Origin: a virus
Strand: one strand, 5' to 3'
IMG/VR virus record: IMGVR_UViG_3300032070_000087
Location: 1-20,231 of that record
DNA: 20,231 bases
The stretch's first letter is position 1. Each line of letters starts with the position of its first letter. The notes beneath the pieces were generated by a model. That model made no database searches, was not told where the DNA came from, and saw nothing but the letters and a program-made list of their open reading frames with translations. Of the stretch, positions 7,275 to 13,893 are shown piece by piece. A program made the position numbers and the translations under genes.

Positions 7275-7796
7275 ATGGCGCACAAGCACCACGCCGCGGT
7301 AACGGAAGCAGCCGGGGGGCCGAGCAGCCCCCCGGCCTTCCCTCCTGTGGCCGGCCGCGCGCCGGTCATGGACACGGTCCCTCCTCCGCAGACGGCCGAC
7401 GATCGCGCGGAGGAGGCGCTCGAGCCCCGCAAGCCGAGGCCCTTCGACCTCGAGGAGCCGGACGAGGGAGAGCGGTACGAGCCGGCACCGGTTCGCGCGC
7501 GCGACCTGATCAACGACGCGATCGGCGCGAACACGTTCTGCGTCGACTGGCGCAACGCAGCCGACTGGGTGTTCGAGGACGGCTACCCGTTTGCGGTCAC
7601 CCGGTTCTACCCTCACCACCTGATCGCCGTTGACTTCCCGCGCAAGTGGCGGGACGTCGAGGGCGTTGCCAGGAAGAAGGCGATCCTGAACGCCCAGGGC
7701 ATTGTCTACATCCCGATCATGCCGGACCAGGCGATGACGATAAATCAACTCCGCGCCCGCGTCACCGAAGAGCGGACCGCGATGGGGAGGCCATAG
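7275..7796 (+). CDS. Hypothetical protein after major capsid gene
   Basis: A 173-residue protein whose first ~70 residues are Pro/Ala/Glu-rich and probably disordered. The rest is globular with NTFCVDWRNAADWVF, FYPHHLIAVDFP and KKAILNAQGIVYIPI. The start is uncertain: ATG 7275 is three bases after the capsid stop with only a poor AGGG, and a strong hairpin (7311-7336) lies inside the first codons. ATG 7368 would give 142 residues and place the hairpin in a leader. The strand-helix-strand order around LIAVDF and QGIVYIPI is loosely like PD-(D/E)XK nucleases, but I see no full motif. Function is unknown; a head-associated role is inferred from position only. Confidence 0.6.
   Translation: MAHKHHAAVTEAAGGPSSPPAFPPVAGRAPVMDTVPPPQTADDRAEEALEPRKPRPFDLEEPDEGERYEPAPVRARDLINDAIGANTFCVDWRNAADWVFEDGYPFAVTRFYPHHLIAVDFPRKWRDVEGVARKKAILNAQGIVYIPIMPDQAMTINQLRARVTEERTAMGRP
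7311..7336 (+). terminator. Strong GC hairpin just after major capsid gene
   Basis: GCCGGGGGGC at 7311-7320 pairs perfectly with GCCCCCCGGC at 7327-7336 around a 6-base loop. No T run follows (CTTCCCTCC), so it is not a textbook intrinsic terminator. It could slow or partly end transcription after the highly expressed capsid gene, protect its mRNA 3' end, or mask the start of the next gene. The stem is seen; the role is inferred. Confidence 0.45.
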
Positions 7797-8294
7797 ATGC
7801 TGTTCACCCTCGTGTACTCGACCCCGTTCGCCTGCGACATCAACCCGGGCACGACTGCTGCGGCGTACACGGCCGGGAAGTGCATGGGCACTCTGTTCAC
7901 GGTCGACGTGAAGAGCCCGATCAGGTCCGGGGAGAACGGGCCGATCATCCTGGTGGAGTCGCTCGTGCTGAGCGATGCCGAGAAGATCGACGGGGACATC
8001 GACCTGATCCTGTTCGACTCGATCCCCGCGGCCGTCGTCAACAACGCCACGTTCGCCCCGAGTGCCGCGGACCTCGAGAAGATCGCGGCGCCGCCGATCC
8101 GCGTCCGCGGCTCGGCTACGCCCTCGGACTGGTCGGACTTATCGGCCAACAGCGTGGCCGGCAGGGCTGCGCTCGCGCTCACGATCCGGGCCAAGACACC
8201 GCCTAACCTGTGGGGGCTGTTCATCGCGCGGTCGGCGATCACGTTCGCCAGCGCGGCCTCGCTCAAGGGCAAGCTCACCGGGTTCGTGAACTGA
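7797..8294 (+). CDS. Probable virion structural protein, unknown family
   Basis: A 165-residue protein with GGGGAGG six bases before ATG 7797, which directly follows the TAG of the previous gene. It is beta-rich, with hydrophobic strands separated by turns: TLVYSTPFACDINPG, AAYTAGKCMGTLFTVDV, GPIILVESLVLSD, DIDLILFDSIPA, LALTIRAKTPPNLWGLFIA. The layout (YTAG, then LxLxLFD, then a long Ala/Ser loop, then 'LWGLFIAR') resembles small beta-sandwich proteins common near phage capsid genes whose function has not been assigned. There is no signal peptide or membrane segment despite the hydrophobic look. A second decoration or a neck protein is possible. Confidence 0.6.
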   Translation: MLFTLVYSTPFACDINPGTTAAAYTAGKCMGTLFTVDVKSPIRSGENGPIILVESLVLSDAEKIDGDIDLILFDSIPAAVVNNATFAPSAADLEKIAAPPIRVRGSATPSDWSDLSANSVAGRAALALTIRAKTPPNLWGLFIARSAITFASAASLKGKLTGFVN

Positions 8295-8304
8295 GCGCCA
8301 GCCT

Positions 8305-8988
8305 GTGCTCCTGACCCCGATCGGAATAGCAGGGATCGTTTCGGTGGGCGGGATTGTTCTCCCGCCCGCGCCCATCCCGCCGATAATGGAGGACTTCGAG
8401 CCCTACTCTCCCGGTGGCTTGGGCGGCCAGGGTCTGTGGTCTGCTCAGGGACCTAACAGCAAGCCCCGGATAGACGTAGTCGGTGGATCGCTCATGGAGG
8501 GAGTCAACTCTCTGAAGGTGACTGCTAATGGGACGACGCTTGGCTTCGGATGGGTCGAGAAGTTGCTACCCGTTGCGATGGTGGGACACAAGCTCCGGAT
8601 GAGCCTCGAGGTCAAGATACCTACCGGGGCCATAAATGACCAGCTAGAGGTTGACGTCTTTGCCGGACCGACGGACCCTGTCTGGACGAAGTGGGCAGCC
8701 GGCTTCGTGTTCAAGGCGACTCCATCGGTTGCCGAGTGCGCGGTCTATGACCGGTACAACAACCCGACGACGTTCGCGTGCGGGTCCCTGGACGTGAAAA
8801 TGATATTCCACTTTGAGTTCCAGCTAGACGGGACATACAAGATATTCGATAGCGGCGGCAGTGAGCTGTGGAGTGGAGTTCTCTCTGCTGGCAACGAGAC
8901 TATCACCGAATACGTCTTCTCCACGGATGGTATCGTTCCCACCGTGACCGCTCTATTTGACAACATTCTGTGGGAGGTCATCCCGTGA
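8305..8988 (+). CDS. Lectin-like (concanavalin/LamG-type) beta-sandwich protein, candidate surface adhesin
   Basis: A 227-residue protein starting at GTG 8305 without a clear ribosome site. The first ~28 residues (TPIGIAGIVSVGGIVLPPAP) are a Gly/Ile/Pro-rich lead. Then MEDFEPYSPGGLGGQGLW opens a beta-sandwich of the kind found in concanavalin-like carbohydrate-binding domains. It is followed by alternating strands and FEFQLDGTYKIFDSGGSELW, a stretch typical of such jelly-roll proteins. Base composition is lower than the neighbours (hand counts of three 60-base lines gave 53-57% G+C versus 67% nearby), and ATA isoleucine codons occur at least five times, suggesting recent acquisition. It probably decorates the virion and binds a glycan. 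The ligand is unknown and the fold is inferred. Confidence 0.6.
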   Translation: MLLTPIGIAGIVSVGGIVLPPAPIPPIMEDFEPYSPGGLGGQGLWSAQGPNSKPRIDVVGGSLMEGVNSLKVTANGTTLGFGWVEKLLPVAMVGHKLRMSLEVKIPTGAINDQLEVDVFAGPTDPVWTKWAAGFVFKATPSVAECAVYDRYNNPTTFACGSLDVKMIFHFEFQLDGTYKIFDSGGSELWSGVLSAGNETITEYVFSTDGIVPTVTALFDNILWEVIP

Positions 8989-9722
8989 GCCTGATCTCGC
9001 TCGACCAGTTCGTGCTCGACATCCGGCAGGACGTCGGTGACACCGGCAAGAGCCGGGAGACCTACTCCCGCGACGAGCGGCTCGACGGCGTGGACGGCGC
9101 GACCAAGCGCTTCACGCTCCTGTACTACCCGGTCGCGGCCGCCGCCAGTCCGGGCACCTTCGACTTCGAGTTGCGGAAGACGCACGCCGGGGTTACCACC
9201 CTCCTCACCATCACGACCGACTACACGATCGACGGAGTGAACGGGATCGTGACGACCGTCACCGCCCCGGCCGGCGGCGCCGGCGTCGACCCGATCGACG
9301 AGCTGAAGGCCACGTACCACTTCACCTGGTACGACGACGACCAGTACTACGACTTCATCGACGACTCGTGCATGATCGTGGGGACCGTTCCGGACCAGAC
9401 GATGGCCCCGCAGGCGCGGGCGGCCGATGCCCTGCTTAAGCTCCCGGACGGCCTCATGGACTCGGTGAAGAAGCTCTGCGCGCACGCCTTCTACAAGCGC
9501 CGGGCGTCCGAGTACGCGACGCGGTTCAGCAGCTCCGCGAACGGGCAGACCGTGAACGTCGACGTCGTCACGACGAACTTCCGGAAGCTGGCCGAGGAGA
9601 CCTGGAAGGAAGGCATCCAGCTCCGCGACGACTACTACAAGCGCCGGGGAGCCCGCGAGGCCCCGTCCTTCGGACTCTCCGCAGCCAAGGGCCTCAACGT
9701 GCCCTACACCCCGAGGCGGTAG
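8985..9722 (+). CDS. Head-tail connector / adaptor-like protein
   Basis: A 245-residue protein. I start it at GTG 8985, which overlaps the upstream TGA (GTGA) and has GGAGG seven bases ahead; an in-frame GTG at 8970 lacks a better site. The N-terminal half has beta segments with FTLLYYPV, LTITTDYTIDGVNGIVTTVTAP and ATYHFTWYDDDQYYDFIDD, a pattern seen in phage neck proteins. The C-terminal half is helical: AADALLKLPDGLMDSVKKLCAHAFYKRRASEY and a basic EGIQLRDDYYKRRG helix. The helical half and the position, five genes before the tail tube, suggest an adaptor ring under the portal that keeps the packaged DNA in place. The role is inferred from layout. Confidence 0.55.
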   Translation: MSLISLDQFVLDIRQDVGDTGKSRETYSRDERLDGVDGATKRFTLLYYPVAAAASPGTFDFELRKTHAGVTTLLTITTDYTIDGVNGIVTTVTAPAGGAGVDPIDELKATYHFTWYDDDQYYDFIDDSCMIVGTVPDQTMAPQARAADALLKLPDGLMDSVKKLCAHAFYKRRASEYATRFSSSANGQTVNVDVVTTNFRKLAEETWKEGIQLRDDYYKRRGAREAPSFGLSAAKGLNVPYTPRR

Positions 9723-9724
9723 GC

Positions 9725-10258
9725 GTGCCCGGCGGGTTCCGGATCCGGGTCACGATCACCAGGCCGAACGCCTTCGCGCTCCTGGCCACCCGGCTGCTCG
9801 AGGGATTCGGGGACCTGTTCAAGGCGATCATCGAGCGGTGGCAGGAGCACAACGAGGATAAGTTCGACCGCGCGCAGGGCGCCTCGCAGTCCGGAGTCGA
9901 CTTCGGCGGCGACGTCTTCTGGGAGCCGCTGACGGTCGACTACTTCGCGGCGAAGACGAAGGAGTACGACGACTGGCTCATGGTCCGGGACGCGGACCTG
10001 ATCGAGAGCCTGACCAACCCCGGCGCCGCCGGCTGGTTCCAGGAGGTCACGCAGCGGTACGCCAGGTTCGGGACCACGCTGCCGCAGGCGGCCTACAACT
10101 GGGAGAAGCGGCCGACGATGTTCCTGGACCAGTGGGACCAGGACATGGTCCGCGATCTCGCGCTCGCCTTCCTGGGCGGCAAGGCGCCGTTCAAGGAATG
10201 GCAGCCGGCGCCCACGAAGGTGTTCGACGCAGAGTTCCGCGACGTGGTGGCCGTATGA
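9725..10258 (+). CDS. Mu gpG / HK97 gp10-like virion morphogenesis (tail completion) protein
   Basis: A 177-residue protein starting at GTG 9725, two bases after the previous stop. The order of elements matches the phage virion morphogenesis family: a helix HNEDKFDRAQ, then FWEPLTVDYFAAKTKEYDDWL, then RDADLIESLTN, then QRYARFGTTLPQAAYNWEKRPTMFL. That is the 'W..L...Y...K' strand-helix, 'L..SL' and 'FGT..P.A' plus Arg-Pro ending seen in Mu gpG, P2 gpS and HK97 gp10. These proteins complete the head or neck so that the tail can join. It lies between connector and tail-terminator candidates, as expected. Confidence 0.65.
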   Translation: MPGGFRIRVTITRPNAFALLATRLLEGFGDLFKAIIERWQEHNEDKFDRAQGASQSGVDFGGDVFWEPLTVDYFAAKTKEYDDWLMVRDADLIESLTNPGAAGWFQEVTQRYARFGTTLPQAAYNWEKRPTMFLDQWDQDMVRDLALAFLGGKAPFKEWQPAPTKVFDAEFRDVVAV

Positions 10259-10767
10259 CCGTCAAGACGAACCTGCCCACGGTCGGCCAGATATTCGCGA
10301 GCCGGTGCGACGCGATCCGGGACCTCATCAAGGAGCGGATCAGCCTGGGCGAGGTCGAGCTGGGGCTGCGTCCGATCAGCGCGGGGCCGGCGCCCAAGGC
10401 GACGAAGTTCCCGTGCGTGTTCATCGAGGCCGAGGACTGGCCGGAGGCCCTGAACACGAACATCAAGTACGACTACTGGGGCACGGTCATGCTGTACTGC
10501 GCGGTGACGGGCAACAACGTCGAGACGGTGAAGCGGGACTCGCTGGAATTCCTCGGGGCGTTGGCGAAGCTGTTCTCGAACAACGCGCTCGACGACCGGC
10601 TCACTCCCACGCCTTCGTTCAAGTACTTCGTCTACGCGGGCAATTGGGTCGAGAGCGAGTTCCACGGGAAGAGCCTTCCCGTGATCCCGTTCGCGAGGGA
10701 GCGTCCGGGGACCTACCTCGGCCGCGTGATCGTAAGTTTTAGGTTTCACGACGTGCTGGTACACTAG
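10255..10767 (+). CDS. Tail terminator-like / neck protein
   Basis: A 170-residue protein starting at ATG 10255, sharing four bases with the previous stop (ATGA), and ending at TAG 10765-10767. The N-terminal helix VGQIFASRCDAIRDLIKERI is followed by strands with FPCVFIEAEDWPEAL and YDYWGTVMLYCAV. A helix VETVKRDSLEFLGALAKLF follows, then a final set of strands ending GRVIVSFRFHDVLV. The strand-helix-strand layout and the place just before the tail tube gene fit a tail terminator protein that caps the growing tail tube. I see no diagnostic sequence motif, so this call rests on layout and synteny. Confidence 0.5.
   Translation: MTVKTNLPTVGQIFASRCDAIRDLIKERISLGEVELGLRPISAGPAPKATKFPCVFIEAEDWPEALNTNIKYDYWGTVMLYCAVTGNNVETVKRDSLEFLGALAKLFSNNALDDRLTPTPSFKYFVYAGNWVESEFHGKSLPVIPFARERPGTYLGRVIVSFRFHDVLVH
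10757..10765 (+). promoter_or_regulatory. Weak candidate extended -10 ahead of tail tube gene
   Basis: TGGTACACT (extended -10 form) lies in an A/T-richer patch (10732-10770) at the end of the tail terminator-like gene, just before AGGAGG (10766-10771) and ATG 10780. No good -35 is seen at the right distance; TTTTAG 17 bases upstream is poor. If real, transcripts would start almost at the ribosome site, which argues against it. Confidence 0.15.
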
Positions 10768-10779
10768 GAGGAAGCAGAC

Positions 10780-11823
10780 ATGGCAATCAGGGTAGGAAGA
10801 CTCAGGACAGTGGCCTTCGCGAAGCGGGGAACGCCGCCGACGTCTCCCCCCGTCGGCATCACCGCACCGACCGAGTACGTGCGGTTCCTGCCGCCGTGGG
10901 GCTGGTTCCCCAGCATCACGCCGCTCGAATCGCCGGCCATCCTGGCCGCGCGCGAGATCCCGCTCAAGGCCGTGAAGGGCCCGGCGACGATCACGAACCT
11001 CAAGGCGAGCCTGGAGCTCGAGCCGTCTCCCACGATCGCCAACCTGCTCATGGGCGGGTTCGGCAAGGACACGGTTACGGGCGGGGGCGTGACCGAGGCG
11101 CACGCCCACAACTTCGAGGCGCTGGAGTCGGCGCAGCTCCCGACGTACGACTTCTGGCACGACGAAGGCGACCTGCAGTACGGGTTCGCCGGAATGATGA
11201 ACAACAAGACGGAGCTCGTCATGACGAAGGCGGCGATCTGCCGCCTCGACCAGGAGTGGACCGGGCTGTACTTCGTTCCCGCGCTGGCTCTGACGCCGTC
11301 GCTCACGCCCTCCCCGCAGCGGCCCCTGCCGTTCGCGTGCGTGGACGCGACGCTGGGAGGCACGCTGGTCACCGGGCTGTCGATGGCGCACCTGACGATC
11401 GAGAACGCGGTCAACGCGGATCACACGCTCAGGAGCGACACGAACTACGCCAGCCGCATCTGGAGCGAGCACCAGCTCGTGACGGCGACGCTGGAGATGT
11501 TCTTCGAGGACGCGGTCGAGTACAACAAGTTCCTCGCGTCCTCCAGCCCGAGCGTGCTGACGGAGACCAGCCTCGAGCTGGACGTCACGAGCCCCGAGAC
11601 CTTCACGGACGGCGTGCTCACGCCGTACAAGTTCCTGTTCAAGATCGGGAAGATGGTGTACCGGTCGATCGAGACGCCGCTGCCTGCGGGGGTGGTGAAG
11701 ATGACGGCGGTCGGCCTGGCCCTGCCGTTCACGGGCTCGATCGGGGCGGGCGGGAACTCCTACGCGTACACGAGCAAGAGCCTCGTGGCGCAGTTCATCA
11801 ACGGCATCACGCCGGCGTACTGA
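10780..11823 (+). CDS. Major tail tube protein
   Basis: A 347-residue protein that probably forms the tail tube, with AGGAGG eight bases before ATG 10780. It is beta-rich throughout and lies directly before the chaperone pair and the tape measure, the standard siphophage order. Typical features are SPTIANLLMGGFGKDTVTGG (a 'domain boundary' segment near the end of the first beta module), TSLELDVTSPETFTDGVLTPYKFLFKIGK, and the final strand VKMTAVGLALPF. It is long for a tube subunit, so an extra surface domain (about residues 150-250) may be present. The identity is from synteny and pattern; the family is inferred. Confidence 0.7.
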   Translation: MAIRVGRLRTVAFAKRGTPPTSPPVGITAPTEYVRFLPPWGWFPSITPLESPAILAAREIPLKAVKGPATITNLKASLELEPSPTIANLLMGGFGKDTVTGGGVTEAHAHNFEALESAQLPTYDFWHDEGDLQYGFAGMMNNKTELVMTKAAICRLDQEWTGLYFVPALALTPSLTPSPQRPLPFACVDATLGGTLVTGLSMAHLTIENAVNADHTLRSDTNYASRIWSEHQLVTATLEMFFEDAVEYNKFLASSSPSVLTETSLELDVTSPETFTDGVLTPYKFLFKIGKMVYRSIETPLPAGVVKMTAVGLALPFTGSIGAGGNSYAYTSKSLVAQFINGITPAY

Positions 11824-12275
11824 TGGAAACCCCGGTGGCGACGAACGGGAAGCTCGGGATGTACGAGAGCCAGAACGGCAAGGTGCGCCTGTGGTACCGG
11901 ACGACGGTCAACTCGCTCGACCAGTTCGAGCGGTCGTTCCTGGCATACGAGCGCGTGGACGAGAACAAGGTCCGGGTGGGGGCGCGGGCCCTCGCCCGGT
12001 TCTGCCTGGACCGGTTCGCGCTCAAGGTCGGGACGCTCAACGCGGACGGGACGTGGACGGAGACGCCCTTCTCGTGGGACCTGCTCCAGGAGCTCAAAGG
12101 CGAGCACGCGGCCGACGCGTGGCCCGCAGAGGCCGCTGCCGAGATATGGCAGAAGGTCGTCGAACCCCACGACGTGGAGCTCGACGCGCTAAAAAAAACA
12201 TCGGTGATTGCCTCAAGCAGCTCGACCTCGGGCGATCCCTCCCACCCGGCTCCGGCCTCGCCTACATCGGGCTGA
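11823..12275 (+). CDS. Tail assembly chaperone, short form (gpG-like)
   Basis: A 150-residue protein starting at ATG 11823 (TGATG overlap with the tail tube stop) and ending at TGA 12273-12275. It begins METPVATNGKLGMYESQNGK and continues with a helical/acidic body (WDLLQELKGEHAADAWPAEAAAEIWQKVV). The last ~25 residues after the A8 run are Ser/Pro-rich and look out of frame or unstructured, as expected when most of the gene's meaning lies before a frameshift. It is the gpG-like form, which with the frameshifted form helps the tail tube polymerise around the tape measure. Confidence 0.7.
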   Translation: METPVATNGKLGMYESQNGKVRLWYRTTVNSLDQFERSFLAYERVDENKVRVGARALARFCLDRFALKVGTLNADGTWTETPFSWDLLQELKGEHAADAWPAEAAAEIWQKVVEPHDVELDALKKTSVIASSSSTSGDPSHPAPASPTSG

Positions 12276-12457
12276 TCCGGGCCGCGCGGATGCTCGACAT
12301 GAACGTGTCGGAAGCTCTCGCGCTCCCCAGCCATGTCCTGGAGGTGGCGCTCCAGGTCGTGATCCACGACCGCCAGGCGATGGACGCCCTCGCCGATCAT
12401 GCGGACCAGGTAGCCAGGTTGAAGGAGGATCTCAAGCACCATGCCGCCCGTCACTGA
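11823..12457 (+). CDS. Tail assembly chaperone, frameshifted long form (gpGT-like, -1 at A8)
   Basis: A -1 slip on A AAA AAA (12191-12197) joins the first 125 codons to a second frame that continues from AAC at 12197 to TGA 12455-12457. The product has 211 residues. The added C-terminal part begins NIGDCLKQLDLGRSLPPGS and is mostly helical (YIGLIRAARMLDMNVSEAL, then HDRQAMDALADHADQVARL). The second frame has no start of its own nearby, overlaps the tape measure ATG at 12441, and carries natural amino-acid use. This is the gpGT arrangement known for lambda and many siphophages. Coordinates here are simply first to last base; the join is not contiguous. Confidence 0.75.
12191..12198 (+). other. 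Programmed -1 frameshift slippery site (A8)
   Basis: Eight A's follow CT inside an otherwise GC-rich gene. In the chaperone frame the codons are CTA AAA AAA ACA, so tandem slippage by one base reads AAA AAA AAC. A candidate stimulatory hairpin begins eight bases downstream of the heptamer (12206-12237). Confidence 0.8.
12206..12237 (+). promoter_or_regulatory. Candidate frameshift-stimulating hairpin
   Basis: GATTGCC (12206-12212) can pair with GGCGATC (12231-12237) with one T-G wobble, closing an 18-base loop. Its start lies eight bases after the slippery heptamer, within the usual 5-9 base spacing for a stimulatory stem. The stem is short, so the structure is only a candidate. Confidence 0.35.
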
Positions 12458-13892
12458 CCTCGGCATAGTCGTCTCGCAGAGCGGGGGCGAGAGCGCCGCG
12501 TCCGCACTGCAGGCGGTCAACAACAAGCTCGCGGACACGGGCCGGACCGCGGCGACGATGGCCGAGCAGACGAGCGCGGGGCAGGACAAGATCACGCACG
12601 CGCTCGAGCGCGGCGGGCTGCGGGTGCTCGCGCTGCAGGCGGGGCACACGGTGACCGCCCTCACAGGGATGACGGGGGCGGGCCGCACGACGCACCTCGT
12701 CCTGCAGGCCATGCTCGGCGCGATCGGCCCGGGGGCGCTGGCAGTCGGCGCTCTCGCCGGCGGCGTCATGCTCCTCAAGGCCGCGTGGGAGAAGCACAAC
12801 AGGGACGCCGAGAAAGCGCAGGTCGCGTTCGAGAAGAACTACAAGGCCGCCAAGGACCTCGCGAGCGCGTTCGAGGACGCGGCCAACAAGGGAGAGAAGC
12901 TGAGCGCGGCGGCCCAGAGCTTCGTCGAGTCGTTCCGGGTGTGGAAGGCGCTGGGCCCAGACGACCCGGAGGTAAAGAAGGCCGCGGCGAACTACGACGA
13001 GGCCGCGACCAAGCTCGCCGTGTTCAAGGAGGCGCACAAGGGCGCGATCGCGGTCATGGGCGACTCGAACGCGGTCGTGACCAAGGGGCAGGAGAGCTTC
13101 TACCGGCTGCGCCGGGAGCTGGCCGAGCTGCAGATGCAGGCCGACAAGTCGTTCGCCGAGCTGAAGAAGGCTCGGGGCGAGATCGCCGCGACCGGCGTGG
13201 TCGTGGACAAGAACGCCGAGAAGACGAAGCGCTGGCGCGAGCTCGAGGCCGAGTACTTCGACGACGTCGTGAAGCGGGCGAAGGCCGAGCAGAAGGAGAT
13301 GGACAAGACGGCCGCGCACGCGGCCGAGGCGGCCAAGAAGACGCACGACGAGTGGATGCAGAAGACGGCCGGCATACAGGGCGCGTTCGAGAACCTGGGC
13401 GTGAGCATGGCCGAGGCGGTCCGGACCGGGACCGGATCGGCCAAGGACCTGTTCAAGAGCTTCGCCGACAGCGTGATCCAGGAGCTCGAGCGGATGGCCG
13501 TGAAGGCGGCCGTCGCGAACATCTTCACGCAGATGGGGCCGGGGGGCGCCAAGGCTGCGTCCGGGGGCAAGGACCCCTTCGCCGGCGTGCAGGCGATCGC
13601 GGGGCTCGCGCCCGGGGGCGGCCTGATCTCTATGGCCACTTCGATGTTCGGCCTGTTTGCCCAGCACGGTGGGCAGGTACCGGGCCCGATCGGGCAGCCG
13701 GTGCCCATCATGGCCCACGGCGGGGAGCGGGTGACGAGGACGAGCGCGCGGACGGACCGCGGGAGCGGGGGAGACACCTACAACCTGAACTTCCGCGGCG
13801 GGATCGGCGGGCTGAACTCTCCGGACCAGCGCATGATCGGGCGGCAGATGCGATCGCTCATCCGCATGAGCGGCGATCTGGCGCTGGCGTAG
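12441..13892 (+). CDS. Tape measure protein
   Basis: A 483-residue, largely helical protein following the chaperones: the tail length ruler. AAGGAGG lies twelve bases before ATG 12441, inside the end of the frameshifted chaperone. Residues 80-120 (AMLGAIGPGALAVGALAGGVMLL) form a hydrophobic helix common in tape measures. The middle (about 120-300) is long charged helices with many Glu-Lys-Ala repeats. The C-terminal part carries FADSVIQELERMAVKAAVANIF, close to the lambda-gpH type motif, then GG-rich turns and AHGGERV. At about 1.5 Angstrom per residue the tail would be about 70 nm. The C-terminal motif and position make the call firm. Confidence 0.85.
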   Translation: MPPVTDLGIVVSQSGGESAASALQAVNNKLADTGRTAATMAEQTSAGQDKITHALERGGLRVLALQAGHTVTALTGMTGAGRTTHLVLQAMLGAIGPGALAVGALAGGVMLLKAAWEKHNRDAEKAQVAFEKNYKAAKDLASAFEDAANKGEKLSAAAQSFVESFRVWKALGPDDPEVKKAAANYDEAATKLAVFKEAHKGAIAVMGDSNAVVTKGQESFYRLRRELAELQMQADKSFAELKKARGEIAATGVVVDKNAEKTKRWRELEAEYFDDVVKRAKAEQKEMDKTAAHAAEAAKKTHDEWMQKTAGIQGAFENLGVSMAEAVRTGTGSAKDLFKSFADSVIQELERMAVKAAVANIFTQMGPGGAKAASGGKDPFAGVQAIAGLAPGGGLISMATSMFGLFAQHGGQVPGPIGQPVPIMAHGGERVTRTSARTDRGSGGDTYNLNFRGGIGGLNSPDQRMIGRQMRSLIRMSGDLALA

Positions 13893-13893
13893 C

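Noticed and set aside
5556-7748. 730-codon open frame on the minus strand opposite decoration and capsid genes
   Set aside because: Spans several well-supported + strand genes with strong ribosome sites; its protein has shadow composition.
8970-8984. GTG 8970 as start of the connector-like gene
   Set aside because: GTG 8985 has GGAGG at the right distance and overlaps the previous stop in the GTGA style.
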